From JBJMLO01 sp045805265 (GTDB taxonomy: Bacteria > Actinomycetota > UBA4738 > JACQTL01), in the NCBI GenBank assembly GCA_045805265.1, contig JBJMLO010000011.1, positions 310,001-374,000 of the forward strand: a stretch of DNA of 64,000 nt, in the 5' to 3' direction. The notes under the pieces are model-generated. The model worked only from the letters and a program-made list of their open reading frames with translations, was not told where the DNA came from and did not search any database. A program made the translations under genes and the position numbers. Shown here piece by piece: positions 57,639 to 64,000 of this stretch (positions are counted from its first letter, which is position 1; the number at the start of each line of letters is the position of its first letter).

Positions 57639-59033
57639 TCAGACGCCGGCGGCCTTGGCCAGCTCGTCGACCGCTTCCTCCAGCGAGGCCGCGAGGAAGT
57701 CGATGTCGGGCATCAGGTCCCAGTCGCCGGTGAAGCCGAATCCCATGGTGCCGGCCAGCGAGGTGACCGCGATCGAGAGGCCGACGTTCTCGGCCGTCGG
57801 CATGACCGGGTAGTTCGCGAGGAGCCGGGCGCCGGCGACATACATCGGGACCTGGGGCCCGGGCACGTTCGAGACGACGAGGTTGAACCACCGACCGCGC
57901 GAGACCAACCGGGCGGCCAGGGCGTGGAGCGTGGGCGGGGCGTACGTGCCGAGGTTCATGATCGCGTCGGCGCCGACCGCCATCATCGAGTCCTTCAGGC
58001 CCTTCGTGCGCTCGGTGATGCGGTGCAGGCGGTTCACGGGATCGATCGGCCCCACCGGGAGGTCGACGAAGACCATCGACACCCGGTTGCCGAGGGCCAT
58101 CTTCTCGTCTTCGGTCCGAACGCTGACCGGGACCATCGCCCGGAGCGTGCGGCCGCGGGTAGGCTGCCGGCGCGCCTTGAGCAGCTTCGACAGGGCTCCG
58201 GCGGTCGTGGCCAGGATGACGTCGTTCACCGTGCCGCCGGCCGCGTTCTTGATGTCCTTGAACCGCTCGACCGGCGAGTCGGCCATCGCGAACCGCCGGT
58301 TGGGGCCGACCCTGCCGTCGAACGGCCCCTTGGGCGGGGCCCCCATGCCGATCAGCTCGCGGACCCCACCCAGCGCGGTGCCGACGCCGGAGAGCATGCG
58401 CACCGGGGTCCGCAGCGCCGCCTGGACGGTGCCGGTTGCGGCGGAGAACGGGTTGCGGACCTGCTCGGCCACGGCGGCCCGGAGCAGCTCCGCGCGCGAT
58501 GGTTCCCGCTCGGGGACCCACGGCTCGGGGACCGGGATCTGGGGCTCCGGCGTGAAGTCCAGCAGCACGGTGGCGATGTCGATCGCCGAGATGCCGTCGA
58601 TCATCGCGTGGTGGACCTTGGTGAGGATCGCGACCAGCCCGTCCTGGAGCCCCTCGACGAAGTACATCTCCCACAGCGGCTTGGTGCGGTCGAGCGGCCG
58701 GCTGGCCACCCGCTGGACGAAGTCAGTGAGCTCCCGGCGGCCGCCCGGCGCGGGGATCGCGGCCCGCCGCAGATGGAACTCGACGTCGAAGTCGGCGTCG
58801 TCGACCCACGCGGGCCGGGCGACGTTCCCGGGCACGAACACGACCTTCTGCCGGAACCGCGGCACGAGGTGAAGCCGGGACGTGATGACGTGCGCGAGGT
58901 CGTCGAACTTCAGCGTCCCGCCCGGCCGCTCGGACGGGTCGAGGATGCCCACGCCGCCTACGTGCATGTGCATGGACGGCCGCTCGAGGTACAGGAACGA
59001 CGCGTCGAGCCCGGACAACCGCGCGGGGGCCAC
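57639..59033 (-). CDS. Wax ester synthase/diacylglycerol acyltransferase (WS/DGAT)
   Basis: A 464-residue acyl-CoA-dependent acyltransferase making triacylglycerols or wax esters, common in lipid-storing actinobacteria. It has the catalytic HHxxxDG motif as HHAMIDG (141-147), PLW at 119-121, the N-terminal LSGLDASFLYLE block, and NVVVSNVPGP-like NLVVSNVPGPQVPMYVAGA in the C-terminal half. A TACCGT hexamer ends seven bases before the GTG start, fitting leaderless expression. A small membrane protein gene follows. Confidence 0.93.
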   Translation of the reverse strand: MAPARLSGLDASFLYLERPSMHMHVGGVGILDPSERPGGTLKFDDLAHVITSRLHLVPRFRQKVVFVPGNVARPAWVDDADFDVEFHLRRAAIPAPGGRRELTDFVQRVASRPLDRTKPLWEMYFVEGLQDGLVAILTKVHHAMIDGISAIDIATVLLDFTPEPQIPVPEPWVPEREPSRAELLRAAVAEQVRNPFSAATGTVQAALRTPVRMLSGVGTALGGVRELIGMGAPPKGPFDGRVGPNRRFAMADSPVERFKDIKNAAGGTVNDVILATTAGALSKLLKARRQPTRGRTLRAMVPVSVRTEDEKMALGNRVSMVFVDLPVGPIDPVNRLHRITERTKGLKDSMMAVGADAIMNLGTYAPPTLHALAARLVSRGRWFNLVVSNVPGPQVPMYVAGARLLANYPVMPTAENVGLSIAVTSLAGTMGFGFTGDWDLMPDIDFLAASLEEAVDELAKAAGV

Positions 59034-59039
59034 GCGGCT

Positions 59040-59045
59040 ACGGTA
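59040..59045 (-). promoter_or_regulatory. -10 hexamer TACCGT for a leaderless WS/DGAT transcript
   Basis: On the minus strand TACCGT ends seven bases before the GTG at 59033, with no Shine-Dalgarno. This is the same geometry as at several other starts in the window. Confidence 0.42.
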
Positions 59046-59115
59046 CGCCGCGCCCGGTGGACCCTCAACCCGGCTGGATCCAGCCTCGACCCTCTTCAGC
59101 GCTTGGGCAACCCGC

Positions 59116-60279
59116 TCAACTGTTCACTTCAAGCTGTGGCTGAGGATCGGTCTCACAATCGATGCCCGTCTGGTCAATTAGCTGGATCCACTCCTGGGTT
59201 ACTTCGCGAGCCTCAAACATGTTCGTCAGCCCCTGCCTCATCCGGCGAAGGGGCGGCCGCAGGTCGCGAGACGCGGATTCAATTGATCCGAGCAAGTCCA
59301 AGAGGGCCTGCAACGCAACAAGCCCCTCCTCCACAGAATGAGACATTTCGCGGAGGGACTGGAAGAACTCGCAAATTTGCGTCCTTGATTCAGCATCGGC
59401 CTCCACCTGCGACGGGGCGAGCTGGATGATGGTTGTGAAGGCTTCATCTACAGTGTGCATGTGAGAGGCGAACTCATTTCCTAGGCCGTAAATCCGCTCG
59501 CTTGGTTCGCCCAATCTCTGAGCAAGGCGCCTCGCAACCGCAACTCTGCCTGCAAAACCTCCTCCGCGCGCGTCTGCCCGCCGGGTCTCCGTTGCGCCCT
59601 CCTCCATGAACTGACCAAGTTGTTGAATCTCAGTTCCAAGGGCCGTAAGCGTCTCGGTCCAAGCTGGCATGGCAGTCTCGGCCGCCGCTAGACGATCGAG
59701 CAGGCCTGGACTCTCATCCGGTTCTCCGCCGGGCGCGCGATCCCGTTCGATGGCCAACTCGGCAAGACTCACCTGCTCGGCTTCGACGTTGGCCTTCACT
59801 AACCGTTCGGCGAGACCCGCAACGGCGCGTCGATAAGCCTCAGAGTCGCGTGCCGCGAAACGAGTGTCCCGCCAGTCAGCCCAGTTGTATGTCCTGATCA
59901 GGGCAGCCAAGTCATCGGCAGGGAGGGCGTCGTGCAGCGCGGCAACGTCCACATAGAGGATTGGCAGCACAAGTTCCTTGATACCAAGTTCGGTCGCGCG
60001 CCGGGCGAAGAACTGGAGTTCGCGCCGGCACTCTGCACTCTTGAAGTACCTCGGAGTCAGAGCGGGAATAAAGAACGCAACCGAGGCAAGACTCGCGTCA
60101 ATCGACTCGCGCCAACGATCGCCCCACTCAATGGCGTCGTGGTCAAGGAAGAGGTCGATGGACTCGCCCGTCAACAACTCAAAGGCGGAAGCAATATCCC
60201 TTGCCAGCCAGGCGATGCGACCGCCCTCCGCGTCGTCGTCCGCATGGACGTAAGACCAAAACCCGCTTATGGTCGCCAC
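59116..60279 (-). CDS. TIR-domain protein with helical C-terminal region
   Basis: A 387-residue protein. Residues 5-125 are TIR-like: SGFWSYVHADDDAEGGRIAWL, LFLDHDAIEWGDRWRESIDASL, VAFFIPALTPRYFKSAECRREL, with Glu87 placed where catalytic Glu sits in NAD-cleaving TIR domains. The remaining 250 residues are Glu/Gln/Ala-rich and mostly helical, possibly coiled-coil, without a recognised sensor. Base composition is visibly lower in GC than the neighbours. An in-frame start at 60330 exists, but GTG at 60279 has GGTAGG and a TAAGGT hexamer close upstream and begins directly before the TIR fold. No partner gene such as ThsA is adjacent. Confidence 0.8.
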   Translation of the reverse strand: MATISGFWSYVHADDDAEGGRIAWLARDIASAFELLTGESIDLFLDHDAIEWGDRWRESIDASLASVAFFIPALTPRYFKSAECRRELQFFARRATELGIKELVLPILYVDVAALHDALPADDLAALIRTYNWADWRDTRFAARDSEAYRRAVAGLAERLVKANVEAEQVSLAELAIERDRAPGGEPDESPGLLDRLAAAETAMPAWTETLTALGTEIQQLGQFMEEGATETRRADARGGGFAGRVAVARRLAQRLGEPSERIYGLGNEFASHMHTVDEAFTTIIQLAPSQVEADAESRTQICEFFQSLREMSHSVEEGLVALQALLDLLGSIESASRDLRPPLRRMRQGLTNMFEAREVTQEWIQLIDQTGIDCETDPQPQLEVNS

Positions 60280-60321
60280 AGGACCTACCTTAACCAGGTA
60301 GCTAGTATTCTCCAACAGTTG

Positions 60322-60418
60322 CCCACCCACGCGAGTTAGTTGCCTGGGGAGGAACCCAAGCAGATTGATTGGCTATCGCGGACTTGGTTGCTAGTCGTCG
60401 CTAACTCCGTGGGTCGGG
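60322..60418. repeat. Nested inverted repeats upstream of the TIR gene (possible structured RNA)
   Basis: An outer pair of 18-base arms (60322-60339 and 60401-60418) is complementary except for one bulged base on each side. An inner pair, AACCCAAG (60353-60360) and CTTGGTT (60383-60389), can stack inside it with one bulge. A single 97-base fold is thus possible on either strand. It lies 43 bases upstream of the TIR start; no gene is seen in 60280-60564. Confidence 0.4.
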
Positions 60419-60564
60419 ATGGAACAAGCGCGGCGAACTGACGGCAACGTGGTACGCATCAATGCAGGGTGGCCCGGGGCGGTCGCATCGAGAGCCAGAA
60501 TGGGAGGCCGACCGCGCGTGCTAACGTCCGGCGCCGGGATCGGCTGACGGCCGTGGGGAGGTTC

Positions 60565-62526
60565 ATGCGTCTGGATGGGCGGCGCCTCGGCGCCTTCGCG
60601 TTCGTGCTCGCACTGATGGGGGCGGTCGTCGTCGCGGGCGGGGTCGTGGTGAGGGCGCCCGCCGCACGGGCCGACGACGCCGGGGCTCACGTCGAGGCGC
60701 AGGACGACTACTTCCAGCAGGAGTTCGTGCGGGTCCCGGTGGGGGCGACAGTCGACTGGGAGAACACCGGGCGGAACCCCCACAACGTCATCGCCGACGA
60801 CGGCTCGTTCGCATCGCACACGCTGACGCCGGGGTCGGGCACGTTCCGGGTGACCTTCGACCACCCGGGCGCGTTCCGGTACTACTGCTCGTTCCACGGC
60901 GCGAAGGGCGGCATCGGCATGAGCGGGATCGTCGTGGTGGGGAACGCGAAGGTCCCCGGGAGCGCGTCCGGCGTCGGGCCCGGCCGGGAGCAGCCGCCGG
61001 CGAAGCCCGGCACCACCATCCGCGTCCCCCGGGACCGCCCGACGATCCAGCAGGCGGTCGACGCCGCCGAGCCGGGCTCGCTCGTGCTGGTCTCTCCCGG
61101 CGTCTACAACGAGGCCGTGCTGGTCACGAAGCCCTTCCTGACCATCCGGGGCACCGACCGCAACCGGGTGATACTCGACGGGCAGTTCCACATGCCGAAC
61201 GGCATCCACGTCGTCGAGGCCGACGGCGTGGCCGTCGAGAGCATGACCGCCCGGCACTACCTGGCCAACGGGTTCTACTGGTCCAGCGTGTTCGGGTACC
61301 GGGGCTCGTACCTCACCGCGTACGACGACGGCGACTACGGCATCTACTCGTTCAACTCCCGGTACGGGCAGTTCGACCACTCCTACGCGAGCGGGCACCC
61401 GGACTCGGGCTTCTACATCGGGCAGTGCCAGCCGTGCGACGCGGTGATCAGCGACGTGCTGGCGGAGCACAACGCGCTGGGCTACTCGGGGACGAACGCC
61501 GGGGGGAACCTGTCGATCGTCAACAGCGAGTGGCGCGACAACATGGCCGGCATCGTGCCGAACACGCTGGACTCCGAGAAGCTTGCGCCGCAACGGAACG
61601 TGCTGGTCGCCGGGAACTACGTCCACGACAACAACGACGAGGGCGCCCCGGCGAAGTTCGACGAGTACGCGGCGTTCGGCATCGGGATCCTCGTGGCCGG
61701 CGGGCGCGACGACACCGTCGCGAACAACCTCGTCGAGGACCAGCGAACCTTCGGCATCGCCGTGCTGCCGAACATCGACCAGCGCCTGTGGACGACCGAG
61801 CGGGACGTCGTCCGGGACAACGTGGTGCGGCGGTCCGGACGGGCCGACCTCGCGCTCGGGGCGCCCGCCGGCGAGCACGACTGCTTCTCCGGGAACGACG
61901 TCCACACGAGCCTGCCGCCGGCCGTGGAGCTCCTGTACGGGTGCGGCGCCAAGCTCGGCGCCATCGGCGGGGGCGACCTCGCGCCAACGGTCGGATCGAT
62001 CCTGCGGTTCCTGCAGGGGAACTCCGGCGACTACCCCCACGGCGACTGGCGCGACCAGCCCCGGCCGCCGCCCCAGCCCCGCATGCCGGACGCCGCCGAC
62101 GCCCCGCCCGACCCGGCCATTCCCCAGACGGCGGTTCCCCAGCGAATCCAGATCCGCGACGCCCGGACGCTCGACGTGACGAGCGACGGGCACGACGTGA
62201 GCCAGGAGGTCACCATCATGGGCATCCCGACCGGCACCTCGTGGTGGGGGCTGTTGATCGGCATCTACGGCTACCTGCTGCCGCTCGTCCTGTACGCGGC
62301 GTGGGTCTCGATCGCGCTGTGGGACCTGCTGCGGCAGGACTCGCTCCCGAACGGGCGCCGCATGGCGTGGATGGCCGGAATCCTGCTGATCCCGTTCCTC
62401 GGCCCAGTCGCGTACTTCGCGTTCGGCCGCTCGCCCATCCCGAGGTCCCTACGGCTCATGCTGGTCGCCGGCGGGCTGGGCGCCTACCTCGTGTTCGCGA
62501 TCATCGGGGCCTTGGCGGCAGGCTGA
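60565..62526 (+). CDS. Cupredoxin-beta-helix-membrane fusion protein
   Basis: A 653-residue exported protein with three parts. After a signal peptide (1-36) residues 42-127 form a plastocyanin-like cupredoxin with the four copper ligands H73, C108, H111 and M119 (NPHNV; YYCSFHGAKGGIGM). Residues about 145-480 form a NosD/PbH1-type right-handed beta-helix starting RPTIQQAVDAAEPGSLVLVS and containing SVFGYRGSYLTAYDDGDYG. The end (about 570-653) has three hydrophobic segments with a PLDc_N-like SIALWDLLRQDSLPNGRRMAWM. The combination suggests a copper protein displayed on a membrane-anchored scaffold. GGGGAGG lies just upstream of the ATG. Confidence 0.85.
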   Translation: MRLDGRRLGAFAFVLALMGAVVVAGGVVVRAPAARADDAGAHVEAQDDYFQQEFVRVPVGATVDWENTGRNPHNVIADDGSFASHTLTPGSGTFRVTFDHPGAFRYYCSFHGAKGGIGMSGIVVVGNAKVPGSASGVGPGREQPPAKPGTTIRVPRDRPTIQQAVDAAEPGSLVLVSPGVYNEAVLVTKPFLTIRGTDRNRVILDGQFHMPNGIHVVEADGVAVESMTARHYLANGFYWSSVFGYRGSYLTAYDDGDYGIYSFNSRYGQFDHSYASGHPDSGFYIGQCQPCDAVISDVLAEHNALGYSGTNAGGNLSIVNSEWRDNMAGIVPNTLDSEKLAPQRNVLVAGNYVHDNNDEGAPAKFDEYAAFGIGILVAGGRDDTVANNLVEDQRTFGIAVLPNIDQRLWTTERDVVRDNVVRRSGRADLALGAPAGEHDCFSGNDVHTSLPPAVELLYGCGAKLGAIGGGDLAPTVGSILRFLQGNSGDYPHGDWRDQPRPPPQPRMPDAADAPPDPAIPQTAVPQRIQIRDARTLDVTSDGHDVSQEVTIMGIPTGTSWWGLLIGIYGYLLPLVLYAAWVSIALWDLLRQDSLPNGRRMAWMAGILLIPFLGPVAYFAFGRSPIPRSLRLMLVAGGLGAYLVFAIIGALAAG

Positions 62527-62532
62527 GCCGGC

Positions 62533-63816
62533 TCACGGCAGGAACCGGGCCACGGCGAAGTCGGATGGGCCGTTTGGCTCCCGGCCCACCACCACGATCT
62601 TGCCGCCCGACGCGAGCGCCATCCCGTTCGCGGTGGCCGGCGATGCGAAGTTCGACGGCGCGAACCCGCCCGTGCCGAAGGCCGTGTCGAGCTTCCCGTT
62701 CGCCAGGTAGCGGGCCACGACGAACTGCTGGGGGGATACGGATTCGTCTCCCGCCGCCAGGATGCGGCCAGTCGGATCGACGGCCACGTCCTCCAGCTCC
62801 CTCGACACGGAACCGGGCGTGATGACCACGCCGTCGCCGCCACCGAAGGTGGGGTCGAGCGATCCGTTGGAAAGATAGCGAACGAGTCCGAAGTGACGCA
62901 CCGTCCCATCGTTCGTGTACGCGCCGGCCACGATCTTGCTGCCCTGGAGCGCCACTCCACCCGCCCAGTCGTTCTCCCCCTGGTAGATCTGCGTGATGAC
63001 CTTGCCGTCGCCGCCGAACGTCCGGTCCGGCTTGCCGGCGGGCGTGTACCGGGCCAGGGCGACGTCGTTGGAAAAGGCGTTCGAGCGCTCCTCCGCCCAT
63101 CCGCCCACCACGATCCGGCCCTGCGAGTCCACCGACATGTGCCAGGCCCCGTCGTGGCCCGCGAGGAACTGGGTCGTCACGAACCCGTCCCCGCCGCCGA
63201 AGGTCGTGTCGCGCGTCCCGTTCGGGCGAAGCCGCGCGACGAAAAAGACAGAATCCAGGTTCGTCAAGTTGAGCTCGCCCGACACGAGCATCTTGCCGCT
63301 CCCCAGCACGGCGAGGTCGTATCCGTACAGGTCGTGGCCGTAATCGATGGCGAGCTTGCCGTCACCGCCGCCGAACGTGGAATCCGGTGCGCCGGTCGCC
63401 GTGAACCGGTAGACGGCGAGCCTTCGGCGGCCGGTCCCCTGGGTGTCCCCGGCTACTACGATCCTGCCCGAGGGGAGCACCACGATGCCGTTGTAGACCT
63501 GCTCGTCCCCCAGGAAGTTCACGGTCACGATGCCGTCCCCGCCGCCGAAGGCCGTGTCCGGCAGCCCGCCGTTGCGGTACTGGACGAGGCCGACGTCGTC
63601 CCTTGTCCGCCCGAGCACCAGCAACTTCCCCCCCGAGAGCCCGACGACGGACTTCGCCACCTCGTTGAAGTCTCCGAGGTCGGTGTTCTGCATGCCGTCC
63701 CCGCTGAAGGTCGAGTCGAGGTCCCCCGGCGCGGCCCGGGCGATCAGCGGGACGGCGAGGACGAGGACCGACGCGAGGGCGAGTGCCGCGAGACCACGAG
63801 GTGGCGAAGCGTTCAT
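62533..63816 (-). CDS. Delta-60 repeat protein (secreted)
   Basis: A 427-residue exported protein with a signal peptide (about 1-28) and seven or so delta-60 repeats, each with the signature LDxTFGGGDG plus a VxxQxxGKIVVxG-like strand (for example DTAFGGGDGIVTVNFLGDEQ and DPTFGGGDGVVITPGS). The repeats predict a beta-propeller. Function is unknown; such proteins are often surface-exposed. It ends six bases after the convergent cupredoxin gene stop. The next gene on this strand is a second copy of the same family. Confidence 0.86.
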   Translation of the reverse strand: MNASPPRGLAALALASVLVLAVPLIARAAPGDLDSTFSGDGMQNTDLGDFNEVAKSVVGLSGGKLLVLGRTRDDVGLVQYRNGGLPDTAFGGGDGIVTVNFLGDEQVYNGIVVLPSGRIVVAGDTQGTGRRRLAVYRFTATGAPDSTFGGGDGKLAIDYGHDLYGYDLAVLGSGKMLVSGELNLTNLDSVFFVARLRPNGTRDTTFGGGDGFVTTQFLAGHDGAWHMSVDSQGRIVVGGWAEERSNAFSNDVALARYTPAGKPDRTFGGDGKVITQIYQGENDWAGGVALQGSKIVAGAYTNDGTVRHFGLVRYLSNGSLDPTFGGGDGVVITPGSVSRELEDVAVDPTGRILAAGDESVSPQQFVVARYLANGKLDTAFGTGGFAPSNFASPATANGMALASGGKIVVVGREPNGPSDFAVARFLP

Positions 63817-63880
63817 GGAGAACCTCCCTGGACGTCCGGGACCGACCCGCGTAGGCGCGCCGACGATTCCGAAGGGGCGG

Positions 63881-64000
63881 TCACGGCAGGAACCGGGCCA
63901 CGGCGAAGTCGCCGGCGGTGGTGCCCCCCACGACCACGACCTTGCCGCCGCTCGCGAGCGTCATCCCCTTGACGAACGTCGACGTCGCGAAGCCCGCCGA
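63881..64000 (-). CDS. Delta-60 repeat protein, C-terminal fragment (5' end outside window)
   Basis: Only the last 39 codons are inside the window. They read GFATSTFVKGMTLASGGKVV, then VVGGTTAGDFAVARFLP, closely matching the C-terminus of the neighbouring delta-60 protein, with a run of identical DNA covering the final codons. It is a tandem paralogue; its length and N-terminus cannot be seen. Confidence 0.8.
   Translation of the reverse strand, partial: SAGFATSTFVKGMTLASGGKVVVVGGTTAGDFAVARFLP

Noticed and set aside
60322..60418. Retron msr-msd element
   Set aside because: Paired ends alone are not enough, and no reverse transcriptase gene lies in the window next to it.

Overview
The window is high-GC DNA (by eye close to 70%) with densely packed genes, many GTG starts and many 1-4 base stop/start overlaps. 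The gene families point to an actinobacterium: GlgE with a TreS-maltokinase fusion, a WS/DGAT acyltransferase, F420-type PPOX proteins, a GS-like amide ligase, and many apparently leaderless starts. It does not look like a familiar Streptomyces or Mycobacterium arrangement; an uncultured soil lineage of Actinomycetota is my best guess. I see no rRNA, tRNA, insertion sequence, prophage or CRISPR array.

Layout. 0-3.3 kb holds housekeeping genes (bactofilin-like membrane protein, M20 peptidase, PPOX protein, lysophosphatidate acyltransferase). 3.4-12.6 kb is a four-gene alpha-glucan operon: glgE, treS-maltokinase, malQ, glgB. 12.6-15.0 kb has a VapBC pair with a palindromic operator, an SDR dehydrogenase, a probably frameshifted small gene and a small membrane protein. 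15.0-19.2 kb is a minus-strand catabolic operon (GntR/UTRA regulator, aldolase, Zn-dehydrogenase, FGGY kinase). It faces an APC permease and a glutamine-synthetase-like ligase across a shared promoter region carrying two copies of one operator. 22.5-30.5 kb holds a C26 amidohydrolase, an eqolisin-type protease, a choline/ethanolamine kinase-like gene, small unknown genes, a FAD-GcvT dehydrogenase and a second APC permease, suggesting amino-alcohol or methylated-amine use.

30.7-39.3 kb is a second alpha-glucan/trehalose operon: treZ, glgX, treY, an MFS transporter and a lipoprotein. TreY/TreZ release trehalose from alpha-glucan, TreS turns trehalose into maltose, its maltokinase half makes maltose 1-phosphate, GlgE puts that back into glucan, and GlgB, GlgX and MalQ remodel the chains. 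The two clusters therefore form a closed glucan-trehalose cycle. GlgA, GlgC and OtsAB are not in the window.

39.6-45.7 kb has a beta-lactamase-fold hydrolase, a sigma-70 factor, an MpaB-type oxygenase, a Zn-dehydrogenase, a GNAT and a ThDP enzyme. 45.8-52 kb encodes secreted proteins, including a tandem pair of trypsin-like proteases and a large beta-rich surface protein with lower-GC codon use. 52-59 kb includes a YcaQ-like protein, a ThiS/MoaD-beta-propeller fusion behind an AAA+ ATPase, an alpha/beta hydrolase and a wax-ester-synthase-like acyltransferase. 59-64 kb starts with a lower-GC TIR-domain gene, followed by a cupredoxin-beta-helix-membrane fusion and tandem delta-60-repeat proteins that run off the right edge. 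The most system-like novelties are the AAA+/MoaD-propeller pair, the TIR gene with a foldable element upstream, and the double-operator catabolic region.
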